From: Mesorhizobium sp. CU3
Lineage (GTDB): Bacteria > Pseudomonadota > Alphaproteobacteria > Rhizobiales > Rhizobiaceae
DNA length: 64,000 nucleotides
Reading direction: 5' to 3'
Assembly (NCBI RefSeq): GCF_006442965.1
Contig: NZ_VFWX01000005.1
Span: 244,821-308,820 of the forward strand
The translations under genes and the position numbers were made by a program. The stretch's first letter is position 1. Every line of letters begins with the position of its first letter. Below the pieces are notes generated by a model. The model saw nothing but the letters and a program-made list of their open reading frames with translations, ran no database searches and was not told the DNA's origin. This document shows, in pieces, positions 42,835 to 52,747 of this stretch.

Positions 42835-44265
42835 GTAAGCATTTAGCCCGCGCAAAACGGCAAACGGTGTTTGCAGGATTATGCGAATGTCCAGCCAGAT
42901 ACTCCACCTCTCTATGTAGAGCATGTCCATCTGGATCCGGTTCGTCATCAAGTCGACTTCCGGCGTTGCACCGCGAAATCCGCTTACCTGTGCCCAGCCA
43001 GTAATGCCCGGCTTCATTTGACGGCGAAAAGCATAGTTGCCGATCGCCCGACCGAATTCGCTGTCATGCGAAGCCGCATGCGGTCTCGGCCCGACGACCG
43101 ACATGTCACCCATGAGGACGTTCAGCAGCTGCGGCAGCTCATCTATGCTGGTCCGGCGAAGCCAACGGCCAAACTCCGTGGTGCGTTTGTCCTGAGAAGT
43201 CGCCTGCTGGATCCCAGGGCCGTCCTCCAGGACATTCATGGTCCTGAACTTGTATATCTTGAAGGCTTTGCCGTTGAAGCCGATGCGGGTTTGCCTGAAC
43301 AGCACTGGTCCGCGCGAGTCGATTTGGATCATCACGGCAATAAGTATCATGAACGGCCAAAGCACCGCTAAAGCGGCCATTGAGATGGCGATGTCGATGA
43401 GCCGCTTGGCTGCTCGCTGGACTATGGTGAGGGGCGGATGCTGCAGTTCGACGAGAGCCGACGATCCCACTATCTGAGCCGGCTGCTTCACAAAGTCGAC
43501 CAACCAGTCCCGAGCAATAAGCGAGACTGGCAATGGGAGCTGGCGCAGGGGCGTTAGGTGGGGTTTGAGCCTCTGCCAATCTTGAACATCGGCCGCTATG
43601 AGTATCTCATCGACATCGGAGTTCTGGGCGATCGCAACTGCCAGCTCGATCCGCTGCCTTATCAGCGCCTCGTCATCCGGCGTTCCGAGATTTAATCGGT
43701 ATTCGATGTGGATTCCATGCTGCTGCAGTTCGGGGGCCGCGTTGGCATCGAGTGAGGCCCCTTGGTGAATCAACACCGCTTTGCGACCTGCCGTGGTTCT
43801 TCTTGCGGAATCTCTACGGACAAACAGCCGCCAGCACACCCGATGGGCCAGAAGCGAGATCAGTCCACCGAGCGCCAAGGCGACGCCAGCTAGCGGATCG
43901 ACCTCCTTACCCAACGCAAAGGCGCTCACGCCAAGGAGCGTTGCCGTACATAGCCAAAGCGAGGCAACGACATGGAGCCGCATGTGTTCGGAGAGAATTG
44001 TGGAGGGCTGGTAGAGGCCGGCCAGCTTCGCCGAGCACACGAACAGCGCACAGGCGATCGGCGCGATGCCCAGTGTGAGCATCGCCACCCCCCCTCCATC
44101 CGCGCCCGATTGGAAGCTCCAGACGGCACACGCCACGGTGATGGCCAGCGTATCCGCTATGATAGCCAGCGCGGGCACTGACCGGTACGAAACGAGGGAA
44201 CGCCCGGAAGGGCTGGCTACGAACTCCCTTGCTGTCTCCAAACTGGCGATCGGCGACATATCCAT
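42832..44265 (-). CDS. Undecaprenyl-phosphate sugar phosphotransferase (WcaJ/ExoY-type)
   Basis: This is a 477-residue initiating transferase that places the first sugar phosphate on the lipid carrier. Four or five N-terminal transmembrane segments precede a CoA-like Rossmann region (~190-290). A fifth helix (AKRLIDIAISMAALAVLWPF) leads into the conserved catalytic domain with GPVLFRQTRIGFNGKAFKIY, RRTSIDELPQLLNVLMGDMS, VVGPRPHA and KPGITGWAQVSGFRG. Its C-terminus (IRIILQTPFAVLRGLNAY) is typical. ATG 44265 is used; a GTG at 44319 is an alternative, and neither has a strong ribosome binding site. It is the last gene of the Wzx-GT2-SDR-WcaJ minus-strand group. Confidence 0.88.
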   Translation of the reverse strand: MDMSPIASLETAREFVASPSGRSLVSYRSVPALAIIADTLAITVACAVWSFQSGADGGGVAMLTLGIAPIACALFVCSAKLAGLYQPSTILSEHMRLHVVASLWLCTATLLGVSAFALGKEVDPLAGVALALGGLISLLAHRVCWRLFVRRDSARRTTAGRKAVLIHQGASLDANAAPELQQHGIHIEYRLNLGTPDDEALIRQRIELAVAIAQNSDVDEILIAADVQDWQRLKPHLTPLRQLPLPVSLIARDWLVDFVKQPAQIVGSSALVELQHPPLTIVQRAAKRLIDIAISMAALAVLWPFMILIAVMIQIDSRGPVLFRQTRIGFNGKAFKIYKFRTMNVLEDGPGIQQATSQDKRTTEFGRWLRRTSIDELPQLLNVLMGDMSVVGPRPHAASHDSEFGRAIGNYAFRRQMKPGITGWAQVSGFRGATPEVDLMTNRIQMDMLYIERWSIWLDIRIILQTPFAVLRGLNAY

Positions 44266-44352
44266 TGTAAATATACCGGGCCGTGTTGACGATAGACGGG
44301 CCGCAACGCCCACTTGCACAATATTTGGCTGGTCCGGTGCCGCGCAAAATGC

Positions 44353-45345
44353 CTACAAAAGTGCGTCCAGCGCATCCCAGTTATTCAGAAGGAGTAGTTG
44401 GTTGAGGGCTTGCGCGATTGCCGCGCCCACCACGCCGGTGCGATACCACTGAACCGTTCGACGGAGCCCCTCGTCCAGCGAGGTCTTAGCCGCCCAGCCA
44501 AGCCGCGCCAAAGCACACTCGGTATCGGCCATGACCTCGTTTTCGGACGGCCGGTCGGGAACCGCGCCAAAAACGGGAGAGGGTGCGGAGCCGACGATTG
44601 CAACAACCTTCTCGACGATTTCGCGAACAGAGACCAGGCGGCCAGATCCGAGGTCGATCGTGTTCCCCTCGATCCCCTTTGTCGTCGCCGCCAAAATGAA
44701 CCCGTCGATCACATCGTTCACATAGATCCAGTCGGCCTTGCGCTTGCCGCTGGTCACTTTGGGCTCCGCCTCGCAAAGGAGCGACTTGATTACGCTTGGG
44801 ATGAGCTTGGCGGGCGCCTGGCGCGGTCCGTAGACCATGAATGGCTGCAGAATAACCACCGGTGCCTGGAAAAGAGCATGAAACATGCGCCCGTAGCCCG
44901 ACGCCGCCCATTTCGCCGCTGCATAGGGCGAATATGGAGTGGGATGCTCAAGACCGGGCTGGGGCTCGGTAAAGGAGCCGCTCAGAATAATGCGGCCGCT
45001 GCCGGCCTCCGTTCCGGCCACCAGCACGTTTAGCGTGCTGGTCAACAGGCTTTGATAGGTCGGCACGACCAACTCAAGGTCGGGGCTCGCGCCAACCGAG
45101 CCGGCCAGATGATAGAGTATGTCCGGCTTCACTGCCGCAACGACGCGACGAACCGTCGAGAGATCGGCCATGTCGGCTTCCCACCAGATCGGTCCGTTAT
45201 CGTCCCTCTCCCGTTTGAAACGTGAGGTAGCGTGGACCTCGCAGCCAAGTCCAAGAAGCCGTTGGCAAAGATGGGAGCCGAGGAAGCCACTTCCGCCCGT
45301 GATGAGAACCTTGAGGTCCGCGATATTCGGATTTTGGTGGATCAT
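44353..45345 (-). CDS. NAD-dependent epimerase/dehydratase (extended SDR)
   Basis: This is a 330-residue extended SDR acting on a nucleotide sugar. LKVLITGGSGFLGSHLC gives the NAD loop, PDILYHLAGSVG the second motif and YSPYAAAKWA the catalytic Tyr-x3-Lys. A VYGPRQAPAKLIPS segment and a substrate-binding RKADWIYVNDVIDGF follow. ATG 45345 has GGAGG nine bases upstream, better than the in-frame start 33 bases earlier. It could be a GDP-mannose 4,6-dehydratase relative or a UDP-sugar 4-epimerase; sequence alone does not decide. It lies 42 bases after the GT2 gene in the same operon. Confidence 0.82.
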   Translation of the reverse strand: MIHQNPNIADLKVLITGGSGFLGSHLCQRLLGLGCEVHATSRFKRERDDNGPIWWEADMADLSTVRRVVAAVKPDILYHLAGSVGASPDLELVVPTYQSLLTSTLNVLVAGTEAGSGRIILSGSFTEPQPGLEHPTPYSPYAAAKWAASGYGRMFHALFQAPVVILQPFMVYGPRQAPAKLIPSVIKSLLCEAEPKVTSGKRKADWIYVNDVIDGFILAATTKGIEGNTIDLGSGRLVSVREIVEKVVAIVGSAPSPVFGAVPDRPSENEVMADTECALARLGWAAKTSLDEGLRRTVQWYRTGVVGAAIAQALNQLLLLNNWDALDALL

Positions 45346-45387
45346 CTCGGCCGACCTCCATTTGTGCGGCCTGCGCATCGACCGTGC

Positions 45388-46332
45388 CTAGTCTTGGCTC
45401 ACAAATGTCGATGACAGAAAGCGTCCCTGATGCCCGCGCAGGCGCCTAAGCAGTTGATGCCGTGAATCTGACAGTTGCGCACGTGCGACCCTGATTGTCT
45501 CCTTCGCCCAGAAGCGGCGAAGCGCCATTTCGCATCGACGCAGCTGATCCCCGGTAAGCTCGGCTGAACCGACGATATCGCGAAGGTCACGATAAGTGCG
45601 GGACGGCCAGGTTCTGAGTTCTTCGCTGCGGATGGGATCAAGACGCCGGCGGAATGCAACTCGGTCCAGGCCGAGACGCGGCTTCTGCGTACGGTTCGCG
45701 AGCCGATCGGGGATATGAAGGATCGGCCCCATCAGCGCCAGTTCCGCGCATATCAGCCAGTCTGCCTGCTCGGAGCGGCGAAGCATGCGCGTTTCCAAGA
45801 ACTGGGAGCGTCGGTAAATGCCGTAGATCGGATCATACTTGGCGTCGCCGGCATGATAGAACCACAGCATCCTTGCAAACCGCTGAGCAGCGTCGCCGGA
45901 GCTCGGGAATTCCCCCCGGTAATCCGTCCATCTCGCTGCCCCCTCAGGCGAGTAGACGGTGAAGCCGGTGGTCAGGCCAATTGCATCGGTCCGGTCTTCA
46001 AGCGTCCTCACGCATTTCGAAAGGTAGCCCGGCTCGAGCCAGTCATCGGCGCTGATCCAGCGGAAGAATGTGCCGCGCGCCAGGTTCAGCACACGATTCA
46101 TGTTCTGATGGAGCCCGATATTCGAAGGGTTGACATTCAGTCGGATGCGCCTGTCGGCCCGCGCATAGTTTGCAAGCGTTTCTGTCACTCCGTCGTCAGA
46201 TGCATTGTCGGAAACGACGAGTTCGAAGTCCTCGAAATCCTGGCCAAGGATGGATTCTATGCAGTTTTCCACCCATCCTTTTCCGTTTCGCACGGCAAGG
46301 CCGATGCTAACCTGTGGAACCTTCGCGCTCAT
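45388..46332 (-). CDS. Glycosyltransferase family 2
   Basis: This is a 314-residue GT-A enzyme: PQVSIGLAVRNGKGWVENCI at the start, ELVVSDNASDDG, NPSNIGLHQNMNRVLNLARG and FRWISADDWLEPGYL with the DD metal site. The C-terminal ~90 residues are rich in Arg and probably associate with the membrane. Its ATG overlaps the flippase stop (TCAT on the + strand), so the two are co-translated. It is probably one of the repeat-unit assembly enzymes. Confidence 0.84.
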   Translation of the reverse strand: MSAKVPQVSIGLAVRNGKGWVENCIESILGQDFEDFELVVSDNASDDGVTETLANYARADRRIRLNVNPSNIGLHQNMNRVLNLARGTFFRWISADDWLEPGYLSKCVRTLEDRTDAIGLTTGFTVYSPEGAARWTDYRGEFPSSGDAAQRFARMLWFYHAGDAKYDPIYGIYRRSQFLETRMLRRSEQADWLICAELALMGPILHIPDRLANRTQKPRLGLDRVAFRRRLDPIRSEELRTWPSRTYRDLRDIVGSAELTGDQLRRCEMALRRFWAKETIRVARAQLSDSRHQLLRRLRGHQGRFLSSTFVSQD

Positions 46333-47843
46333 CTGCTTGCTCCGAGATTGGCGGACGTGTCGGCAATTCGGTCCGGCGATGCAGGTCTCAGCGCCGCCAG
46401 GACATCCACGTACAACTTCTTTTGCCCCAGGACGAACAGGAGCAGACAGGCGTAGACGGCGCCCATAACCGTGCCACCTACCAAAAGCCGAAGGAGCGGC
46501 GTGGACGATGGCCCGAGATAGAACGCCGCCTCAAATCCCGCACCGGTCGCGACGATACTGGCCAGAAAAGGCCGCCAGATCGCGGCAAAGAGATCGAAAG
46601 GCGACAGAAGCGTCCCCTTCGCGCACCAGAAGATATGCGGCACCACCCACGCGGTCATGGCCGCCGAAACGGCGAGCGCCACACCGTTGGCTCCGTAAGG
46701 GAGACCTATGATGACGGCCGAGCAGACCAGCGCGGTGATGGCGTATGCCATATTGAGGCTACGTCCCTGAAGACCCGTCGACTGGAGGAACCATCCCGTC
46801 GGGTTGATGATCCCGAAAACCAGGATCGTGGGGGCGAGCGAACGGAAGATCGGCGTCACTGCGTGCCAGTGGTGCCCGAGGACGACGGTTATGATCTCGT
46901 CCGCGAAGATTGCACAGAACATCGTCGTCGGAAGTGTAAGACTGTTGACGAGTGTATATCCCTTGAGGAAATACGCCCTGCAGCGCACCGGATCACCCTG
47001 CAGCCTGGACAAGGCGGAAAAGGCCACTCCCCCGATCGCGGACAGCAAGGTCGTGTTCGGTATATTGATGAGCTGATAGCCTCGCCCATAGATGCCCAAG
47101 GCGTCCGCCCCCAGATAGCGCCCGATCATCAGCTTGTCGAAATTATAGGCCAGATGGACGACCAGATTATTGAACGTGATCGTAGCCCCGAACCTAAGCA
47201 TGGACCGAACATCGGAGAGCCTTCCGGGCTTTCCCGGACGCCAGGAAGTAGCGAGCCACATAAGAAGGGTCATCGTTGCTGGCTGAACGAGTGCGGCCCC
47301 GACCAGCGCCCAATAGCCAAAGCCGTAAAACGCCATTCCAAGCCCGGTCGCAATGCTGGCCAGCTGGGCAATTGTCTCGATGACAGCCAGGGCCCCATAG
47401 CGCAGCGAGCGTTGCAGAAGCGCAAGATGCTGCACTCCGGCGGCATTGAACAGGAATCCCGCCGCCAGCGCGGCGGTCACCGGAAGCAGGCGAGGCTCCT
47501 GGTAGAAATCGACGAGGAAAGGCGCGGTGATGACGCAGAGCACGCCAAGGATGCCGCCGACGGCCACATTGACCCAAAAAAGGGTCGATACATATTGATC
47601 GCTGATGTCGGCCTTTTGGACCGTCGCCGCCGAGAGTCCAGCGGTTGAGAACAGGTCGAAGAAGCTCGTAACCACGGTCACCATGGCGACCAGGCCGAAA
47701 TCCGCCGGCTCCAGCAGGCGTGCGATTGCGGCGACAAAGCCAAGCCGCAGAACAAAGGAGAGCCCTTGTCCGCAGAGCTTCGCAAACGCGCCCCGCAGCG
47801 ATTTTCCCTTCAGTTCCTCCAGCTTCGAACTCCCTGCAGACAA
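46329..47843 (-). CDS. Oligosaccharide flippase (Wzx/RfbX/MOP family)
   Basis: This is a ~504-residue polytopic protein with around fourteen hydrophobic segments. The family start is SLRGAFAKLCGQGLSFVLRL followed by ARLLEPADFGLVAMVTVVTS, and later NFDKLMIGRYLGADALGIYG, which is diagnostic for the polysaccharide transport group. It should flip the lipid-linked repeat to the periplasm. The start is uncertain: the frame is open to an ATG at 47981, but the extra 46 residues do not look like membrane-protein sequence. TTG 47843 is offered as the nearest plausible start, without a good ribosome binding site. It is the first gene of the WcaJ operon. Confidence 0.82.
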   Translation of the reverse strand: MSAGSSKLEELKGKSLRGAFAKLCGQGLSFVLRLGFVAAIARLLEPADFGLVAMVTVVTSFFDLFSTAGLSAATVQKADISDQYVSTLFWVNVAVGGILGVLCVITAPFLVDFYQEPRLLPVTAALAAGFLFNAAGVQHLALLQRSLRYGALAVIETIAQLASIATGLGMAFYGFGYWALVGAALVQPATMTLLMWLATSWRPGKPGRLSDVRSMLRFGATITFNNLVVHLAYNFDKLMIGRYLGADALGIYGRGYQLINIPNTTLLSAIGGVAFSALSRLQGDPVRCRAYFLKGYTLVNSLTLPTTMFCAIFADEIITVVLGHHWHAVTPIFRSLAPTILVFGIINPTGWFLQSTGLQGRSLNMAYAITALVCSAVIIGLPYGANGVALAVSAAMTAWVVPHIFWCAKGTLLSPFDLFAAIWRPFLASIVATGAGFEAAFYLGPSSTPLLRLLVGGTVMGAVYACLLLFVLGQKKLYVDVLAALRPASPDRIADTSANLGASR

Positions 47844-48259
47844 AAGACGACGTACGGTCCGAGACTCGTAACGGTGCCATGGCCAAATCACAGGAGGGCA
47901 TGGGATTGCCCGCCAAGACCATGCCAGCTTATGGCTCGCGCTTCGTGCCGGGCACCCCTCCACAGCGCGGGTGCCCGACATCAATTGTGATTAGCCGGTG
48001 GCCGTTTGAATTAGTTCCGAAGAGCCGGAATGCGGCCGCGGTGGGGTCGAAGTGTCCGGGCGTTTCTTCGACCGATGAAGTGCGGCGTGCGATCCGGCCC
48101 GGTGAATCCCGAAGCCGACCAGGACGTCGTGACGCCGTCAATCTGCGGAAACTCGCGCACATGGCCGACAGACCTAAACCCCTCATCCGATTGGGTCAGT
48201 CGCCTTGAGACAAAATCGTGCGAAGGTCGATCAGCGCCATGCATTCCGCAGGAGGAACA
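47844..48259. promoter_or_regulatory. Divergent intergenic region
   Basis: About 416 bases lie between the flippase and the SDR at 48260 (280 if the flippase starts earlier). No independent gene or strong repeat was seen. An excellent GGAGGAAC ribosome binding site precedes the right-hand gene. Confidence 0.4.
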
Positions 48260-49327
48260 ATGCGAGTTCTGGTTACGGGCCATCAAGGCTATATCGGCTC
48301 CGTGATGGTGCCCATGCTGATCGCCGCGGGGCACGACGTCATAGGTTACGACGCCAATCTGTACGAGCGCTGCACCTTTGCCCCCGCGGGCAAGCTCGCC
48401 AACATTCCAAGCATTTGCAAGGACGTGCGCGATGCAAGCCACGAGGACTTCGTCAACGTCGAGGCCGTCATCCACCTTGCAGCGCTTTCCAACGACCCGC
48501 TCGGCAACCTGAACCCCGACATAACCTTCGCGATCAATCACCGCGCAAGCGTTCGGGTAGCCCAGGTCGCCAAGGAAGCCGGCGTGCGACGCTTCCTGTT
48601 CGCCTCCTCCTGCAGCAACTACGGGGTATCCGAAAGCGATCTGATCGATGAGACCGGCGACCTCAATCCCGTCACGGCTTATGGAAAGTCCAAGGTTCTG
48701 GCGGAACGGGACATCTCGGCACTGGCAGATGGTAATTTCTGCCCCGTCTATTTTCGGCCGGCGACCGCCTACGGCGTCTCGCCGCGCCTGCGCTTCGATA
48801 TCGTGCTCAACAACCTGATGGCATGGGCTGTTTCGGAAAAGCTGCTCTATCTCAAATCGGATGGAACGCCCTGGCGACCGCTCGTGCATATCGAGGACAT
48901 ATCCCGAGCCTTCATTGCAGGTCTTGCCGCACCGACCGAAGCGGTCTGGAACCAGGCGTTCAACGTTGGGTCAACGGAGCACAACTACCGGATCCGCGAC
49001 ATCGCGGAGATCGTCACCGAAGTCGTCCCCGGCTGCCAACTCACCTTCGCCAGCGACGCTGGGCCGGACAAGCGCTCGTACCGTGTCGACTTCAGCAAGC
49101 TTGCTCGCGTGCTGCCCGACGCTTTGCCGCGACACAACGCTCGAAGCGGGGCTGAGCAACTCCTCAACGTGCTCAAGTCGTCGCGACTGACGCCCGGCGA
49201 ATTCGAGGGTCCACGCTATCAGCGGATCGCTCATATCAAGCATTTGATGGCGACTGGCGTGATCGCCCAAGATCTTCGCCGCGTAGCGCATAGCCAGGCA
49301 AAAATTCCGGCCGCTATGCTGCAGTAG
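48260..49327 (+). CDS. NAD-dependent epimerase/dehydratase (extended SDR)
   Basis: This is a 355-residue nucleotide-sugar [23 protein letters not shown] gives the NAD loop, with TGHQGYIG instead of TGGxGFx[24 protein letters not shown] and the catalytic TAYGKSK follow. ATG 48260 is preceded by GGAGGAAC. It opens a + strand group with DUF4910, methyltransferase, RfbF and PIG-L genes that together look like a branched or modified CDP-sugar pathway. In that scheme it would act as the dehydratase, reductase or epimerase; its exact step cannot be read from sequence. Confidence 0.83.
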   Translation: MRVLVTGHQGYIGSVMVPMLIAAGHDVIGYDANLYERCTFAPAGKLANIPSICKDVRDASHEDFVNVEAVIHLAALSNDPLGNLNPDITFAINHRASVRVAQVAKEAGVRRFLFASSCSNYGVSESDLIDETGDLNPVTAYGKSKVLAERDISALADGNFCPVYFRPATAYGVSPRLRFDIVLNNLMAWAVSEKLLYLKSDGTPWRPLVHIEDISRAFIAGLAAPTEAVWNQAFNVGSTEHNYRIRDIAEIVTEVVPGCQLTFASDAGPDKRSYRVDFSKLARVLPDALPRHNARSGAEQLLNVLKSSRLTPGEFEGPRYQRIAHIKHLMATGVIAQDLRRVAHSQAKIPAAMLQ

Positions 49328-49337
49328 CGACGGCGAT

Positions 49338-50651
49338 ATGGACGACGGCGCTCAACAACTGGTGAATAATTCTGCCCAATTGGGCGAGAATATCTACGAA
49401 CTTGCCAGAGAGCTTTTCCCGATCGCCCGCAGCATCACCGGTCCCGGCGTTCGCGAGACGCTGCGCGTTTTGTCGCGTCATCTGCCGATCGAAGTGCACG
49501 AGGTTGCGACGGGAACGCCAGTCTTCGACTGGGTGATCCCAAACGAATGGATCATCCGCGAGGCCTATATCGACGACGAAAAAGGCAATCGGATCGTCGA
49601 TTTCCGGGATTCCAATCTTCATGTCCTGAATTACAGCGTTCCGGTCGACAAGGTGGTGAGCCTCGCCGAGTTGAAGGAGAATGTTTTCACGCTACCGGAG
49701 CAACCCGACCTTATTCCCTACCGGACATCCTATTATGCGGAACGGTGGGGATTCTGCATGTCGCACAATCTCCTGACGTCGCTTCCGGAAGGTCGCTATC
49801 GCGTTCACATCGACAGCGAACTCAGACAAGGCGCGCTGACATACGGCGAATATCTCCATACCGGCACGAGCGACCGCGAGTTCCTGCTGACCACCCATAT
49901 CTGTCATCCCTCGATGGCGAACGACAATTGCTCGGGCCTGGCTTTGCTGACGGTCCTGGCAGGGAAACTCCGCGCACGTCGGACACGCTATAGCTATCGT
50001 TTCCTCTTCATTCCCGGGACTATCGGCTCCCTGGCATGGCTTGCGGCCAATGAGGACAAGATCCCCCGGATCGACCACGGGCTTGTGGTCTCGTGCGTCG
50101 GCGACGGCCAAGGCCCTACCTACAAACGGAGCCGGCGCGGTGAGGCGTTCATCGACCGGGCGATGGCGCATGTGCTTTCCCATCTCCCGGGCCAATCCGC
50201 CAAGGTGATCGACTTCAGTCCGTACGGCTACGACGAGCGCCAGTTCTGCTCGCCCGGCTTCAACATGCCCGTCGGCCTATTCCAACGCGGTGCCCACGGC
50301 ACCTTCCCGCAATATCACACCTCCGCCGACAATCTTGATTTCATTCGTGCTGAGCATCTGGCGCATTCGTACGAGATGCTTGCGGACGTAATCGACGTCG
50401 TCGAGGAAGACTGGGTTCCTCTCAACCTCAGCCCCAAGGGCGAGCCCCAGCTTGGCCGGCGCGGACTATACGCGGCGCTTGGAGGCCTTCACGCTTCCAG
50501 CCATGGGGCAATGCCAATGCTATGGGTTCTCAACCTGGCGGACGGCAGCAATTCGCTGCTCGCGATGGCCGAGCGGTCCGGACTCCCCTTCGCCGAGATC
50601 GCCGCCGCCGCCCGGCTTTTGCGCGAGCACGGGCTGTTGTCAGCTCATTAG
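49338..50651 (+). CDS. DUF4910 aminopeptidase-like protein
   Basis: This is a 437-residue protein of the DUF4910 group, an M28-like zinc aminopeptidase fold found in polysaccharide clusters. Putative metal-binding motifs are TTHICHPSMANDNCSG (~190-205), a later CVGDGQGP segment and HTSADNLDFI. The last ~75 residues resemble a winged-helix module (GRRGLYAALGG at its start, FAEIAAAARLLREHGLL at its end). Members are usually annotated by domain only. It starts 10 bases after the SDR and overlaps the convergent rmlC-like gene by 12 bases at its 3' end. A peptidase on a sugar pathway is odd, so it may hydrolyse an amide on a modified sugar. Confidence 0.75.
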   Translation: MDDGAQQLVNNSAQLGENIYELARELFPIARSITGPGVRETLRVLSRHLPIEVHEVATGTPVFDWVIPNEWIIREAYIDDEKGNRIVDFRDSNLHVLNYSVPVDKVVSLAELKENVFTLPEQPDLIPYRTSYYAERWGFCMSHNLLTSLPEGRYRVHIDSELRQGALTYGEYLHTGTSDREFLLTTHICHPSMANDNCSGLALLTVLAGKLRARRTRYSYRFLFIPGTIGSLAWLAANEDKIPRIDHGLVVSCVGDGQGPTYKRSRRGEAFIDRAMAHVLSHLPGQSAKVIDFSPYGYDERQFCSPGFNMPVGLFQRGAHGTFPQYHTSADNLDFIRAEHLAHSYEMLADVIDVVEEDWVPLNLSPKGEPQLGRRGLYAALGGLHASSHGAMPMLWVLNLADGSNSLLAMAERSGLPFAEIAAAARLLREHGLLSAH

Positions 50652-51197
50652 CTCCGCGGGGCGCGCTTCAGCTGTGAGCAGCGGCCAATGCCTGTCGCGA
50701 TCCGACAATGTGCTGGGTGGAGCAGGCCAGTCGATCGCCAGGCAGGGATCGTCGAACCGTAGGCCGCTCGCCGATCCCGGCGCATAAAACTCCGAAATCA
50801 TGTAACTCACCGTCGCGTCGGGCCCGAGTGTCTGAAAGCCATGGGCAAAACCACTCGGTATATAGAGCATGTGGCGGTTACTGGCCGTCAGCTCAAATCC
50901 CTCCCATTTCAGATAGCTCGGCGATTGCGGGCGCAGGTCGACAATGACGTCGTAGATGGAGCCTGCGATACAACTGACCAGTTTTACCTCCGCATGAGGC
51001 GGATTCTGAAAGTGCATGCCGCGCAACGTGTGCTTGTGCTGCGAATAGGACATGCTGTTCTGAACGAAGCTGGTCGTCAGACCGTGCTCGGCAAATTCCG
51101 AGACGCAGAAGGTACGCGCAAAAAACCCACGCTCGTCCCAAATGGGTTCTGGTTCGACCAACATTGGTCCGCTGAGCGAAGACGGATGAAAACGCAC
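50640..51197 (-). CDS. rfbC: dTDP-4-dehydrorhamnose 3,5-epimerase-like protein
   Basis: This is a 185-residue cupin-fold sugar epimerase. DERGFFARTFCVSEFAEHG, FVQNSMSYSQHKHTLRGMHF with the catalytic-type His, VKLVSCIAGSIYDVIVDLR and YIPSGFAHGFQTL all follow RmlC. The length is that of RmlC. No other rml genes (rmlA, rmlB, rmlD) are seen here, while an RfbF-type cytidylyltransferase is. It therefore may act on a CDP-4-keto sugar and not on dTDP-sugars. It is transcribed opposite to the surrounding module and overlaps the DUF4910 gene tail to tail. Confidence 0.83.
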   Translation of the reverse strand: MRFHPSSLSGPMLVEPEPIWDERGFFARTFCVSEFAEHGLTTSFVQNSMSYSQHKHTLRGMHFQNPPHAEVKLVSCIAGSIYDVIVDLRPQSPSYLKWEGFELTASNRHMLYIPSGFAHGFQTLGPDATVSYMISEFYAPGSASGLRFDDPCLAIDWPAPPSTLSDRDRHWPLLTAEARPAELMS

Positions 51198-51451
51198 GCA
51201 AAGCTCCTATCGACGATCCTCAGCCTACACTGCCGGCGATGCATCTCAGCAAAGCTATCCTTGCAGTGGTCTCTACAAAAACTGCTGCCCACTCAACAAT
51301 ACATGATCAAAAAGGGCGCTCGCGTACCTCTTCCGGGTCAACCCGGGCTGCATCTCATTCGATTTGACTAACCCATCTCCCAGAATACCAAGTCGGTGGC
51401 TCTCGCTGTCTGGTTCAAGGTCACAGCAGATAAAATACGGGGTTGGGTCCG
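51198..51451. promoter_or_regulatory. Divergent promoter region for rmlC-like and methyltransferase genes
   Basis: These 254 bases lie between two divergent starts. No repeat or hairpin stands out and no gene is seen; both promoters should be here. Confidence 0.35.
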
Positions 51452-52747
51452 ATGAATTTTCATGCAGCTGACGCGCGCCGCCAACACGTGGCCGTTGAAC
51501 ACGATCGACGTTGCCGGCTCTGTGCAGCGCCCCTTCGTCATACATTTGTCGATCTGGGGATGTCGCCGCCCTGCGAAAGTTTCATACCGCCGGACCAGTT
51601 GGGCAACGCCGAAGCCTACTATCCGCTTCACGTGATGGCTTGTGAGGAATGCTTCCTGGTGCAGTTGCCGGAGCATGTTACTCCGCAAGAGATATTCACC
51701 GAATACGCCTATTTTTCATCCTATTCCACAAGCTGGGTCGCGCACGCGAAACGCTATTGCGACTACGCTGCGGCGCGCTTCGGGCTCGGACAAGACAGCC
51801 TGGTCGTCGAACTGGCCAGCAATGACGGCTATCTGCTGCAGCATTTCCAGCCGCTGGGGGTTCCGACACTCGGCATCGAGCCCGCGGCGAACGTCGCGCA
51901 AGCCGCGATCGCCAAGGGCGTGCCGACGCGTGTCGACTTCTTCGGCGTCGGCCTGGCGCGCGAGCTCATCAGCGAAGGCAAGCAGGCCGATCTCATCGTC
52001 GGCAACAATGTTCTGGCGCAGGTTCCAGACCTCAACGACTTCGTGGCCGGCATCGCGCTGCTGCTCAAGCCGCAGGGTGTGGTGACCCTTGAATTCCCGC
52101 ACATCGAGCGGCTCATCGACGAAAACCAGTTCGACACGATCTATCACGAGCATTTCTCCTATTTCTCGCTGACGACGATCGACGTGATGGCTACCAGGCA
52201 CGGCCTCAAGGTCTTCGACGTAGAGGAACTGCCCACGCATGGAGGCTCGCTGCGTGTCTATTTGGCGCGAACAGACAGTGTTCACCGCCCGTCGCCGGCG
52301 GTGGCTGGATTGCTCGAGCGAGAGGCGACCGGCGGCCTCAGACAAATGAAGACCTACACCTCATTCGCCGATCGCGCCCATGGCGCCAAGCGCGCCCTGC
52401 TCAGCTTCCTTATTTCGGCGAAGAACGAAGGCAAGACGATCTGCGGCTATGGGGCGCCCGGCAAGGGCAACACGCTGCTTAACTATTGCGCGATCGGCCC
52501 CGACTTTGTGGACTTCACGGTCGACCGCAATCCCTACAAGCACGGACGCTTCACGCCCGGGATGCACATTCCGATCAAGCCCGTCGAGGCCATTGAGGAG
52601 GCCAAGCCGGACTACATCCTGATCCTGCCATGGAACCTGAAGGACGAGATCGTGAGACAGATGTCGCACGTGGCGGCATGGGGCGCGAAATTCATCGTGC
52701 CAATCCCCTTCGTCAAGGTGATAGATCCCGCGGAGTACCAGCCATGA
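51452..52747 (+). CDS. Sugar C-methyltransferase (NovU/TylCIII-like, SAM-dependent)
   Basis: This is a 431-residue three-domain methyltransferase. The N-terminal zinc-binding module has CRLCAAP and CEECFLVQLPEHV. The Rossmann methyltransferase domain has LVVELASNDGYLLQHFQ (SAM loop), LGIEPAANVA and IVGNNVLAQVPDLNDFV. FDTIYHEHFSYFSLTTI carries the putative base and metal residues. The C-terminal domain with ICGYGAPGKGNTLLNYC is characteristic of sugar C-3-methyltransferases. ATG 51452 is preferred to the TTG 9 bases earlier. It overlaps rfbF by ATGA. The expected product is a C-methyl branched keto-sugar on a nucleotide carrier. Confidence 0.87.
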   Translation: MNFHAADARRQHVAVEHDRRCRLCAAPLRHTFVDLGMSPPCESFIPPDQLGNAEAYYPLHVMACEECFLVQLPEHVTPQEIFTEYAYFSSYSTSWVAHAKRYCDYAAARFGLGQDSLVVELASNDGYLLQHFQPLGVPTLGIEPAANVAQAAIAKGVPTRVDFFGVGLARELISEGKQADLIVGNNVLAQVPDLNDFVAGIALLLKPQGVVTLEFPHIERLIDENQFDTIYHEHFSYFSLTTIDVMATRHGLKVFDVEELPTHGGSLRVYLARTDSVHRPSPAVAGLLEREATGGLRQMKTYTSFADRAHGAKRALLSFLISAKNEGKTICGYGAPGKGNTLLNYCAIGPDFVDFTVDRNPYKHGRFTPGMHIPIKPVEAIEEAKPDYILILPWNLKDEIVRQMSHVAAWGAKFIVPIPFVKVIDPAEYQP